Below are positions 33,806-48,375 of a stretch of 64,000 bases of DNA, in pieces (position 1 is the stretch's first letter; each line of letters opens with the position of its first letter). Origin of the DNA: Planctomonas psychrotolerans (GTDB taxonomy: Bacteria; Actinomycetota; Actinomycetes; Actinomycetales; Microbacteriaceae). A model generated the notes under the pieces. It was not told where the DNA came from, searched no databases, and worked only from the letters and a program-made list of their open reading frames with translations. Both the position numbers and the translations under genes were made by a program. The stretch is from NCBI RefSeq assembly GCF_008642235.1, contig NZ_SJEV01000002.1, positions 248,001 through 312,000 on the forward strand, written 5' to 3'.

Positions 33806-35478
33806 GCTGCGAGCGCCGACCGCAGCGTGTCGAGGCCGACGCCGCCGAGGTCGAGGGCACGGCGGTGGAACTCCTTGATGTCGAAGTCGGCACCGGCGCG
33901 ACGTTCGTAGTCGTCGCGCAGCTGCTCCCAGATCCGCTGCCCCACCTTGTACGAGGGCGCCTGTCCCGGCCAGCCGAGGTAGCGGTTCACCTCGAAGCGC
34001 ACGAAGCCGTCGTTCATGTTCACGTTGCTGCGCAGGAAGTCGAGCGCGTAGGCGGCATCCCAGGTGCCGTTCCCGTCGGGTCGGGGCTTCCGCAGGTGCA
34101 CTCCGATGTCGAGCACCACACGGGCGGCGCGCATCCGCTGGCCGTCGAGCATGCCGAGCCGATCGGCGGGGTCGTCGAGGTAGCCCAGCTGCTGCATGAG
34201 CCGCTCAGCGTAGAGCGCCCAACCCTCGGCGTGGCCGGACGTGCCGGCGATGCGTCGCCAGCTGTTGAGGCGGGACTTGTTGTAGGTGGCCTGACCGATC
34301 TGCAGGTGGTGACCGGGGACGCCCTCGTGGTACACGGTCGTGAGTTCGCGCCAGGTGTCGAACTCGGTCACGCCCTCGGGAACCGACCACCACATCCGGC
34401 CCGGACGGGAGAAGTCGTCGGCGGGCCCGGTGTAGTAGATGCCGCCCTCCTGGGTGGGCGCGATCCTGCACTCCAGCGCGCGGATCTCCTCCGGGATGTC
34501 GAACGAGGTGCGCCCGAGCTCCTCCACCGAGCGATCGCTGGTCTCCTGCATCCACCGCTGCAGCGCGTCGGTGCCGTGCAGTTTGCGGCTCGGATCGTTG
34601 TCGAGGTACTCGATCGCCTCCAGCACGGAAGCGCCCGGCAGGATCTCCCGGGCGATGGCCTCCTGCTCGGCCACCATGCGAGCGAGCTCCTCGATGCCCC
34701 ACTCGTAGGTCTCGTCGAGGTCGATCGTGGCGCCGAGGAAGCTCTGGGAGGCGAGAGCGTAGTGGTCCCGTCCGACGGCATCGTCCTCGCGTGCTGCCGG
34801 TTCGAGCTCCGACTCGAGGAACCCCGCGAGCGCGTCGTAGGCCTCCCTCGACCTGCCCGCACCCGAGGCGAGGTCGGCGCGGAGCGAGTCGGGCAGTTCC
34901 CCGTCGCTCGCGGCGGCGCCGGTGGTGAAGGAATCGAAGAACCCGTTTCCGGCCGCGTGCTTGCGGGCCTGCGCGGCCACCTCGCGTACCTGTCGCTTGG
35001 CGGGTGTGGTTCCGGTGCGGATGCCCTCCCGAAGCGTCTCGATGTAGCCGGCCACGGCGCCGGGAACGTTGTCGAGGCGGGTGGCGATGTGCACCCAGTC
35101 GGATTCGGAGCCGGTGGCCATGAGGTCGAAGATCTCGCGGATCTCCTGCGCGGGCGACGCGATGACGTTCAGATCCCGCAGCGGAAAGCCGGCGGCGTTC
35201 TGGTCGAGCCCGAGCTGCAGGTCGCGCCGCAGGTCCGCCTTCGTCACCTCGTCGACCCCGTCCTGGGGCGTCGCCGCGTCGAGATCGGTGAGCACCCGCT
35301 TCGACTCCTCGGTCCGCCGCTCGGCGCCGGCGGGCGAGTAGTCGCTGTACTCCCCCTCGCGGCCGGGCCGGCCGAGGTATACGCGCAGCTCCGGTGTCAG
35401 GTCGAGAAGCGTATCGACCCATGCGTCGGCGATCGCGTCGATGGGCGTGGGGGTGCGTGGGGTGTCGGAACCGGTCAT
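33802..35478 (-). CDS. DUF885 family protein, probable metallohydrolase
   Basis: The 558-residue protein belongs to DUF885. Near residue 380 it has HEGVPGHHLQ, an HExxxxH-type arrangement that suggests a metal-dependent hydrolase or peptidase; NSWRRIAGTSGHAEGWALYAE follows, with another likely metal-ligand glutamate. There is no signal peptide, so it is cytosolic. It is upstream of, and overlaps, the flavin monooxygenase gene. The substrate is unknown; a role in processing a peptide-like or ester substrate with the monooxygenase is only inferred. Confidence 0.85.
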   Translation of the reverse strand: MTGSDTPRTPTPIDAIADAWVDTLLDLTPELRVYLGRPGREGEYSDYSPAGAERRTEESKRVLTDLDAATPQDGVDEVTKADLRRDLQLGLDQNAAGFPLRDLNVIASPAQEIREIFDLMATGSESDWVHIATRLDNVPGAVAGYIETLREGIRTGTTPAKRQVREVAAQARKHAAGNGFFDSFTTGAAASDGELPDSLRADLASGAGRSREAYDALAGFLESELEPAAREDDAVGRDHYALASQSFLGATIDLDETYEWGIEELARMVAEQEAIAREILPGASVLEAIEYLDNDPSRKLHGTDALQRWMQETSDRSVEELGRTSFDIPEEIRALECRIAPTQEGGIYYTGPADDFSRPGRMWWSVPEGVTEFDTWRELTTVYHEGVPGHHLQIGQATYNKSRLNSWRRIAGTSGHAEGWALYAERLMQQLGYLDDPADRLGMLDGQRMRAARVVLDIGVHLRKPRPDGNGTWDAAYALDFLRSNVNMNDGFVRFEVNRYLGWPGQAPSYKVGQRIWEQLRDDYERRAGADFDIKEFHRRALDLGGVGLDTLRSALAA

Positions 35479-35522
35479 GCGATCCAGACTATTCGCCCCG
35501 CCCTCGTCTCGACACGGCCGGG

Positions 35523-35969
35523 TCAGGAGCTTTCGGTGCCCAGCACGGCGAGCACGTCGTCCACCGTTTCCGCCCGGCGCAGCCGGCTCGCATGGGTCTC
35601 GTCGAGGAGGATGTCGGCGAGGCGCGCGAGCAGCGCGATGTGCCTGCCCTCGGCCGCGGCGATGCCGATGACCACCGTGACCGTCTCGCCGTTCCAGTCC
35701 ACGCCGTCGGGGAAGCGCAGCACAATGAGTGCATCCTCCAGCACGGCGCCCTTGCCCGAGATCGTGCCGTGCGGCAGGGCGATGCCCTCGCCCACGTAGG
35801 TCGAGACCGTCTTCTCCCGCCGCAGCATGGAGTCGACGTAGGACTCCTCGACGGCGCCCGCGGCCACGAGCGCGGCACCGGCCTGCCGCACCGCGTCGAG
35901 CCGGTCGTCGGCCCGCGCATCGAGCTGGACCGACTCCCGGTGGAGCAGGGCGCCGAGGTGCGTCGCCAT
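35523..35969 (-). CDS. PTS EIIA component (mannitol/fructose type), orphan
   Basis: This 148-residue protein is an EIIA domain of the mannitol/fructose PTS family. The phosphorylated histidine is His67 in GIALPHGT, and RREKTVSTYVGEG precedes it as in the family. I start it at the ATG at 35969, which overlaps the polA stop codon (ATGA). No EIIB, EIIC, HPr or EI gene is near, so it is either a lone transport component or a regulatory EIIA of the PtsN kind. Coupling to polA is unusual but may be accidental. Confidence 0.87.
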   Translation of the reverse strand: MATHLGALLHRESVQLDARADDRLDAVRQAGAALVAAGAVEESYVDSMLRREKTVSTYVGEGIALPHGTISGKGAVLEDALIVLRFPDGVDWNGETVTVVIGIAAAEGRHIALLARLADILLDETHASRLRRAETVDDVLAVLGTESS

Positions 35970-38653
35970 CAGTGGGCCGCCTCGTCCCAATTGGAGCCGC
36001 GGCCCACCTGCACGTCGAGCGGTACGGTCAGTTCCGCGGCGTGCGCCATTCGGTCGGTCACCACGGCCTCGACCGCATCCCACTCCCCCGCCTTCACCTC
36101 GAAGACGAGCTCGTCGTGCACCTGCATGAGCATGCGCGACTCGAGGCCCTGCTGCGCGAAGTCGGCTTCGATGCGCATCATCGCGAACTTCATGATGTCG
36201 GCCGCCGAGCCCTGGATCGGCGCGTTGAGCGCGGCCCGTTCGGCGTTGTCGCGCAGCACGCGGTTCGGGCTCTTCAGCTCGGGGAACGGGCGCCGCCGTC
36301 CGAAGATGGTCTCGGTGTAGCCGTCGTCGCGCGCCTGCTCCACCACGTTGCGGAGGTAGTCGCGCACGGCGCCGAACCGGGTGAAGTAGTCGGTCATCAA
36401 CTGCTTCGCCTCGCCCGACTCGATGCGCAACTGCTTCGAGAGGCCGAACGCGCTGAGTCCGTATGCCAGACCGTAGGACATCGCCTTGACCTTGCTGCGC
36501 ATCTCCGACGTCACGTCGGCCGGGTCGACCCGGAAGATGCGGGACCCGACGAACCGGTGCAGGTCCTCACCGCTCCGGAACGCCTCGATGAGGCCCGCAT
36601 CGCCGGAGAGGTGCGCCATGATCCGCATCTCGATCTGCGAGTAGTCGGCCGTGAGGAGAGTCTCGTAGCCCTCGCCCACCCGGAAGGTGGTGCGGATGCG
36701 CCGTCCCTCCTCGGTGCGGATCGGGATGTTCTGCAGGTTCGGATCCGTGGACGAGATGCGTCCGGTGCTCGTGCCGGTCTGCACGTAGCTGGTGTGGATG
36801 CGTTCGTCGGTGCCGATGGACCGCTCGAGGGTCTCGATGATCTGGCGGAGCTTGCTCTTGTCGCGGTGCTCGAGCAGCAGGTCGAGGAAGGGATGCGGGT
36901 GGCTCGCCTGCAGGTCGGCGAGAGCACCGGCATCCGTGGAGAAGCCGGTCTTGTTCGCCCGGGTCTTGGGCATGCCGAGCTGGTCGAAGAGCACTTCCTG
37001 CAGCTGCTTCGGCGATCCGAGGTTCAGCTCGCGGCCCACCTCGGCGTACGCGCGGGCGGCGAGATCGGAGATCCGCTCGGCGAGCGAGGCGGAGAGGTCG
37101 GCGAGACCGGGGCGATCGATGGTCACGCCGCGGAGTTCCATGCGGGCGAGCACGCCGATGATCGGCAGTTCGAGGTCGGTGAGCACCGACAGGGTCTTCT
37201 CGTCGAACTCCGCGCGCATGGCGTCGGCCACCCGGAGGGTGAACCACGCCTCGAGGGGCGCGGTGAGCACGTCGTCGAGCTGCAGCAGCTGGTTGGCGTC
37301 GGGCTGCGGCAGGTCCTCGTTGAGGTGGCGGGACACGAGGGCGGCGAGGGTCTTGTCGGGCGTGCCGGGGCGCAGCAGCCACCCCGCGACGTGGGCGTCG
37401 AAGGCGAGGCCGGCGAAATCGAGTTCCGACCGGATCATGGCTTTCACCTGATACTTGGCGTCGCTCATCACCTTCGGGGCGTCGCTGGCGAGCCACCGTT
37501 CGAACGGCGCGTAGTCCGCGCGTCCGGGCGTCCACGGCAGTGTCACCGCCTCGGTGGCGCTCGCGACACCGAAGCCCACGGCGCGGCCGTCGAGCACCTC
37601 GACGGTGAGACCGAGACCGTTCGGCGTGGCTGCCGCCGATCGAGTGAGCCACTTCTCGAGTTCCTCGTCGAGCAGCGTCTGCGTCGCCGGATGCGGCGTG
37701 CGCGCGGTGACGTCCTCGTTCACCGGCGATTCGACCGTCGATGCGCTGGATACGGACTCCTCCGCGCCCTCGAGCTTCAGCACGCGGTCGAGCAGCGTCT
37801 TGAACTCAAGACGTCCGAAGATCTCGCGCAGGGCGGGCTCGTCGATCGGGCGGCGCTCGAGGTCGTCCGGGCCGACCGGCAGCTCGACGTCTACGAGCAG
37901 GCGGTTGAGTTTGCGGTTGCGCACCACGTTCTCGGCCTGCGCGCGCAGGTTCTCGCCGACCTTGCCGCCGATCTCGTCGCGGCGCTCGAGCACGGCATCC
38001 AGGCTGCCGTACTGGGTGAGCCACTTGGCGGCGGTCTTCGGGCCGACCTTGTCGACGCCGGGGAGGTTGTCGCTCGTCTCCCCCACCAGGGCGGCGATGT
38101 CCGGATACTGCTCGGGCGCCACCCCGTACTTCTCGAACACCTTCGCGGCGTCGTAGCGGGTGAGCTGGGACACGCCCATGGCCGACGGGTAGAGCAGCGT
38201 CACGTCGTCGTTGACGAGCTGGATGGTGTCGCGGTCGCCAGAGACGACGAGCACCCGGTAGCCCTGCTCGCGTCCCTTCGTGGCGAGGGTGGCGAGGATG
38301 TCGTCGGCCTCGAAGTCCTCCTTGGCGAGGGTGACGATGTTCATCGACTTGAGCGCGTCCTGCAGCAGGGGGATCTGGCCGCCGAACTCGGGCGGGGTGT
38401 CGCCGCGGGTCCCCTTGTAGTCGGCGTACTCCCTCGTGCGGAACGAGTACCGGGAGATGTCGAAGGCGACGGCGATGTGCGTGGGCTTCTCGTTCTGCAG
38501 GAGCAGCAGCAGCATCGCGAGGAAGCCGTGGATGGCGTTGGTGTGCTGGCCGTCCTTCGTGGAGAAACTGTCGACCGGAAGCGCGTAGAACGCTCGGAAC
38601 GCCAGGGAATGGCCGTCGACGATGAGAAGGGTAGGCTTTTCGCTGTTCGGCAC
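35969..38653 (-). CDS. polA: DNA polymerase I
   Basis: PolA fills gaps and removes primers in repair and replication. The 894-residue protein has an N-terminal 5'-3' exonuclease domain (LLIVDGHSLAFRAFYALP; DFEADDILATLA) and a C-terminal polymerase domain with motif A LLTADYSQIEMRIMAH, motif B KAMSYGLAYGLSAFG and motif C MLMQVHDELVFEV. The middle 3'-5' exonuclease domain is degenerate: the usual Asp-Thr-Glu is replaced around GLGLTVEVLDGRAVGFG, so proofreading is probably absent, as in mycobacteria. A PTS EIIA gene overlaps its stop. Confidence 0.96.
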   Translation of the reverse strand: MPNSEKPTLLIVDGHSLAFRAFYALPVDSFSTKDGQHTNAIHGFLAMLLLLLQNEKPTHIAVAFDISRYSFRTREYADYKGTRGDTPPEFGGQIPLLQDALKSMNIVTLAKEDFEADDILATLATKGREQGYRVLVVSGDRDTIQLVNDDVTLLYPSAMGVSQLTRYDAAKVFEKYGVAPEQYPDIAALVGETSDNLPGVDKVGPKTAAKWLTQYGSLDAVLERRDEIGGKVGENLRAQAENVVRNRKLNRLLVDVELPVGPDDLERRPIDEPALREIFGRLEFKTLLDRVLKLEGAEESVSSASTVESPVNEDVTARTPHPATQTLLDEELEKWLTRSAAATPNGLGLTVEVLDGRAVGFGVASATEAVTLPWTPGRADYAPFERWLASDAPKVMSDAKYQVKAMIRSELDFAGLAFDAHVAGWLLRPGTPDKTLAALVSRHLNEDLPQPDANQLLQLDDVLTAPLEAWFTLRVADAMRAEFDEKTLSVLTDLELPIIGVLARMELRGVTIDRPGLADLSASLAERISDLAARAYAEVGRELNLGSPKQLQEVLFDQLGMPKTRANKTGFSTDAGALADLQASHPHPFLDLLLEHRDKSKLRQIIETLERSIGTDERIHTSYVQTGTSTGRISSTDPNLQNIPIRTEEGRRIRTTFRVGEGYETLLTADYSQIEMRIMAHLSGDAGLIEAFRSGEDLHRFVGSRIFRVDPADVTSEMRSKVKAMSYGLAYGLSAFGLSKQLRIESGEAKQLMTDYFTRFGAVRDYLRNVVEQARDDGYTETIFGRRRPFPELKSPNRVLRDNAERAALNAPIQGSAADIMKFAMMRIEADFAQQGLESRMLMQVHDELVFEVKAGEWDAVEAVVTDRMAHAAELTVPLDVQVGRGSNWDEAAH

Positions 38654-38764
38654 ACGGCAAGCCTATAAGGGACTCCCGACAGGCCCTCCCCGCCCGGAGG
38701 AGCTCGTCCGCCGCCGGTCCGATCCTCCCTTCCGCATTCGCCGTCCCAGCCCGTCGAGGAGATC

Positions 38765-39193
38765 ATGTCCACCGCCGCCGCGCCCTCGCCGGACGACCGG
38801 GCGTCGCACCGGCTGCCCACCGACATCGGTGCGCTCGCCGAGAAGATGGGCATCGAGGTGCTGGAGCTCGGAGCGGAGCATTCGGTGGCCACCATGCCGG
38901 TGGAGGGCAACACGCAGCCCTACGGCATTCTGCACGGTGGCGCGCACGTGGTGCTGGCGGAATCGCTGGGGTCGATGTCGGCGAGCATGCACGCCGGTCC
39001 GGACCGCATCGCCGTCGGCATCGAGCTGAACGCGAGTCACAGCCGCTCCGTCACCGAGGGCACCGTCACCGGCACCTGCACTGCCCTGCACCTCGGCCGC
39101 ACGCTCACGACCCACGAGATCGTGGTGACGGACGCCGACGGACGCCGGTTGTCCACCGTCCGCATCACGAACCTTCTCCGCGACCGCGCCTGA
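38765..39193 (+). CDS. PaaI-type hotdog thioesterase
   Basis: The 142-residue protein has the hotdog-fold thioesterase signature YGILHGGAHVVLAES near residue 60, with the conserved HGG and the catalytic acidic residue. Relatives hydrolyse aryl- or acyl-CoA thioesters in the cytosol. The exact substrate is unknown. It is divergent from polA and convergent with the ANTAR regulator; this hotdog gene near polA is common in the lineage. Confidence 0.87.
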   Translation: MSTAAAPSPDDRASHRLPTDIGALAEKMGIEVLELGAEHSVATMPVEGNTQPYGILHGGAHVVLAESLGSMSASMHAGPDRIAVGIELNASHSRSVTEGTVTGTCTALHLGRTLTTHEIVVTDADGRRLSTVRITNLLRDRA

Positions 39194-39253
39194 CTCTCGG
39201 TCAGCGGCACGCGCGGCCAGGCGGCATGCACGCGCGGCGGTCGCCGCGGGCGG

Positions 39254-39859
39254 CTACTTCTTGGTGCTGAGCTGCTCGATGATCGCCTGGGCGACGTCGT
39301 GCATCGTGAGGCGACGGTCCATCGACGCCTTCTGGATCCAGCGGAACGCCTCGGGCTCGGTGAGGCCCATCTTCTCGTTAAGCAGGCCCTTGGCGCGGTC
39401 GACGAGCTTGCGGGTCTCGAACCGCTCGACGAGGTCGGTGACCTCGGCCTCGAGGGTGAGGATCTGGGCGTAGCGCGCGAGAGCGATCTCGATCGCGGGC
39501 AGCAGGTCGTTGGGGGTGAAGGGCTTCACCACGTAGGCGAGGGCGCCGGCCTCGCTGGCGCGCTCCACGAGCTCCTTCTGGCTGAAGGCGGTCAGCAGCA
39601 CGACGGGCGCGATGTGCCCCTTGCTCAGCCGCTCAGCGGCGGAGATGCCGTCGAGCTGGGGCATCTTCACGTCCATGATGACGAGGTCGGGACGCAACTC
39701 GGTGGCGAGGGCGACCGCGGTCTCACCGTCTCCGGCCTCGCCGACGACCTCGAAGCCGTTGTCGCGGAGCGTCTCGACGATGTCGAGGCGGATGAGCGAT
39801 TCGTCCTCCGCTACGACGACGCGACGGGGGGCGGACGAGGATGCTTCTTGGTCAGACAC
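39254..39859 (-). CDS. ANTAR-domain response regulator (PdtaR-like)
   Basis: The 201-residue protein has a receiver domain (phospho-acceptor Asp63 in VIMDVKMPQLDG, acidic pair at residues 18-20, Lys112 in VVKPF) followed by a coiled linker and an ANTAR RNA-binding domain from about residue 135 (VDRAKGLLNEKMGLTEPEAFRW). ANTAR proteins bind paired hairpins in nascent RNA and prevent termination. The mycobacterial homologue PdtaR works with the histidine kinase PdtaS; no kinase gene is in this window. The start lies 39 bases from the divergent tRNA gene. Confidence 0.93.
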   Translation of the reverse strand: MSDQEASSSAPRRVVVAEDESLIRLDIVETLRDNGFEVVGEAGDGETAVALATELRPDLVIMDVKMPQLDGISAAERLSKGHIAPVVLLTAFSQKELVERASEAGALAYVVKPFTPNDLLPAIEIALARYAQILTLEAEVTDLVERFETRKLVDRAKGLLNEKMGLTEPEAFRWIQKASMDRRLTMHDVAQAIIEQLSTKK

Positions 39860-39898
39860 GACCTAGAGCCTACGGTATTCTGAACCTCGCCGTGGTGA

Positions 39899-39984
39899 GC
39901 CGGATTGGCGGAATGGCAGACGCGGGGCACTCAAAATGCTTTGTCCGAGAGGACGTGCGGGTTCAAGTCCCGCATCCGGCACCA
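39899..39984 (+). tRNA. tRNA-Leu (anticodon CAA)
   Basis: An 86-base class II tRNA with encoded CCA. The acceptor stem pairs GCCGGAT with ATCCGGC. The anticodon stem GGGCA/TGCTT closes the loop CTCAAAA, giving anticodon CAA, which reads UUG. A long variable arm (GTCCGAGAGGAC) and a T arm with GCGGG TTCAAGT CCCGC are present. Confidence 0.95.
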
Positions 39985-40014
39985 CGGAATTCCGACCGGT
40001 AGCGGCGGGGCTGC

Positions 40015-40548
40015 TCAACGCCCCGACGGGTCGGGATGGGCGTTCTTCACGCCGGTGAGCGCCGACCCGGTGCCGCGCTGCGAGCCGGGGATCACGCTGA
40101 ACTTGCCGTTCGTCTCGAGCACCACGGCGGCGATCGAGTCGAGGTCGCCGTACCCGCTGGCGCGGATCACCTGGCGGATCTCCGACTCCGTCACGCGGGT
40201 GGACTTCAGCGCGTGCGTGATCATCATCCCGTCCTGGAGGAGCAGCTGGGGTTCGGCGGTGATGACCCGGCGGACGCGCTCGCGGCGCGATGACAGCCCG
40301 GCCACGATCAGCTGCAGCACCACGAGGAGGGCGAGGGCGGTGGCGCCGTCGGCCCACGACACCGTGTCGCTGAGCAGAATGGTGGCGAGCGTCGAGCCGA
40401 GGGCGACCGTGACGATGAAGTCGAAGGCATTCAGCTGACTGAGCGTGCGCTTGCCGGTGAGGCGGAGCAGCAGCATCAGCGTGACGTATGCCGCCGTGCC
40501 GAGGATCAGGATGCGCAGGATGTCGGACCAGGTGTCGAACCACATCAC
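40015..40548 (-). CDS. DUF421 family membrane protein (YetF-like)
   Basis: The 177-residue protein has the DUF421 architecture: two or three N-terminal membrane helices with the signature GKRTLSQLNAFDFIV near residue 33, then a soluble domain with LLLQDGMMITHALKSTRVTE near residue 105. YetF/YdfS proteins of Bacillus belong here; their role is poorly defined. It is convergent with tRNA-Leu and 160 bases downstream of pyk in the same direction. Confidence 0.87.
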   Translation of the reverse strand: MMWFDTWSDILRILILGTAAYVTLMLLLRLTGKRTLSQLNAFDFIVTVALGSTLATILLSDTVSWADGATALALLVVLQLIVAGLSSRRERVRRVITAEPQLLLQDGMMITHALKSTRVTESEIRQVIRASGYGDLDSIAAVVLETNGKFSVIPGSQRGTGSALTGVKNAHPDPSGR

Positions 40549-40710
40549 TCCGGCTTACCACGGAACCCGGCCGCGTGCGCCGCCAACCCGCGCCGCGGAC
40601 CCCGGCCGCGGATGCCCCCGTTAGCGCGCTCGCCGCCCGTGCTCCGTGCGCCCGCCCGAGGTGTGGACGGGGCGAGGGCACGGAAGACGGGCGGCGAGGG
40701 TGCGAACGTC

Positions 40711-42129
40711 TTAGAGGACGTCTCCGACGCGGTGCACGCGGATGTCGTTGGTCGTCCCGGGGATTCCGGGAGGGGATCCGGAGATGATGACGACCTTCTC
40801 GCCGGCGACGGCCATTCCGGTCGACGTGAGCACCTCGTCCACCTGCGCGACCATCTGGTCGGTGTGGGTGACGCGCGAGACGACGAACGACTCCACACCC
40901 CAGTTGAGCGCCATGCGGCGACGGATGGCGGGGTCGGGCGTGAACGCCAGGATCGGGATGCCGTTGCGCAGGCGCGCCATGCGGCGCACCGAGTCGCCCG
41001 ACTCGGTGAACACGCAGAGGAACTTGGCCTCGACGAACTCGCCCACCTCGGCGGCGGCGAGGGTGATCGCACCACCCTGGGTGAACGGGCGAGTGCCGAG
41101 CCCGGCGATGCGGTCGAGGCCGTGCTCCTCGGTGGACTCGATGATGCGGGCCATGGTCTCGACGGTCACCACAGGGAACTCTCCCACGCTGGTCTCGCCG
41201 CTCAGCATGAGCGCGTCGGCGCCGTCCAGCACCGCGTTGGCGCAGTCGGACGCCTCGGCGCGCGTGGGGCGCGGGCTCGAGATCATCGTCTCGAGCATCT
41301 GGGTGGCCACGATCACCGGCTTGGCCCGGCGACGGGCGAGCTCGACGGCCCGCTTCTGCACGATGGGCACGGCCTCGAGCGGCAGTTCGACACCCAGGTC
41401 GCCGCGGGCGACCATGATGGCGTCGAACGCGTCGACGATCTCCTCGAGCGCCTCGACGGCCTGCGGCTTCTCGATCTTCGCGACGACGGGGATCTTGCGA
41501 CCCTCCTCCGCCATGATCTCGTGCACGCGCACGATGTCGGAGGCGTTCCGCACGAACGACAGGGCAATCATGTCGGCACCGAGGCGGATGCCCCAGCGGA
41601 GGTCGGCTTCGTCCTTCTCGGACAGCGCGGGGACGTTCACCGCGACGCCGGGCAGGTTGATGCCCTTGTTGTTCGAGACCGCACCGGGGACCTCGACGAC
41701 GGTCTTCACGCGGGTGCCGTCGGACTCGACGACGCGCAGCGTGACGCGGCCGTCGTCGATCAGCAGCGGGTCGCCCGGCTTCACGTCGCCGGGGAGGCCC
41801 TTGTACGTGGTCGACGCGATGTCCTTCGTACCCTCGATGTCCTCGACGGTGATGGTGAAGGTGTCACCCACGGCGAGGTCGTGCGGCCCGGCGGCGAACT
41901 TGCCGAGGCGGATCTTGGGGCCCTGAAGGTCGACCAGCACGGCGACGGCACGACCGGACTCCTCGCTCGCCTCGCGGATCCTGGCGTAGATGCCCTCGTG
42001 CACGTCGTAGCTTCCGTGGCTGAGGTTCATCCGAGCCACGTCGACACCGGCATCGATAATGGCCCGGATGTTCTCCAGCGAGGAGGTCGCCGGGCCGAGG
42101 GTGGCGACGATCTTGGCGCGTCTGCTCAT
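40711..42129 (-). CDS. pyk: Pyruvate kinase
   Basis: Pyruvate kinase converts phosphoenolpyruvate and ADP to pyruvate and ATP. The protein is about 472 residues, with the N-terminal RRAKIVATLGPATSS, the substrate/metal segment RMNLSHG, and the catalytic lysine in VPVVAKIEKPQAVEA with MVARGDLGVELP after it. I favour the ATG at 42129 because conservation begins there; an in-frame GTG at 42144 would add five residues (MSTHS) and neither start has a strong ribosome binding site. It follows gltD. Confidence 0.95.
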   Translation of the reverse strand: MSRRAKIVATLGPATSSLENIRAIIDAGVDVARMNLSHGSYDVHEGIYARIREASEESGRAVAVLVDLQGPKIRLGKFAAGPHDLAVGDTFTITVEDIEGTKDIASTTYKGLPGDVKPGDPLLIDDGRVTLRVVESDGTRVKTVVEVPGAVSNNKGINLPGVAVNVPALSEKDEADLRWGIRLGADMIALSFVRNASDIVRVHEIMAEEGRKIPVVAKIEKPQAVEALEEIVDAFDAIMVARGDLGVELPLEAVPIVQKRAVELARRRAKPVIVATQMLETMISSPRPTRAEASDCANAVLDGADALMLSGETSVGEFPVVTVETMARIIESTEEHGLDRIAGLGTRPFTQGGAITLAAAEVGEFVEAKFLCVFTESGDSVRRMARLRNGIPILAFTPDPAIRRRMALNWGVESFVVSRVTHTDQMVAQVDEVLTSTGMAVAGEKVVIISGSPPGIPGTTNDIRVHRVGDVL

Positions 42130-42216
42130 ACTGTGTGTGCTCACATTTCTGCGCCGGTCAGCGCGTTGTGATGATGGTGGGGATGGAAGCTGATGGCCGC
42201 GGTTCCGCGGCGCCCG

Positions 42217-48259
<6,043 letters not shown>

Positions 48260-48375
48260 GGACAATCGTCCTCACATGGCCGGAAAGATATGGGGAGGAG
48301 GGACGACGTCGGCCCGGAAGAAGTGTGCCGGAAACCGGCAGGCGAAGAACTCGGTGGGGCTGTTCCGCCCCGCGT

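Noticed and set aside
39899-39984. tRNA-Leu as an integration site for a mobile element
   Set aside because: No integrase gene or duplicated tRNA 3' end is found in the following sequence; DUF421 and pyk are core genes.
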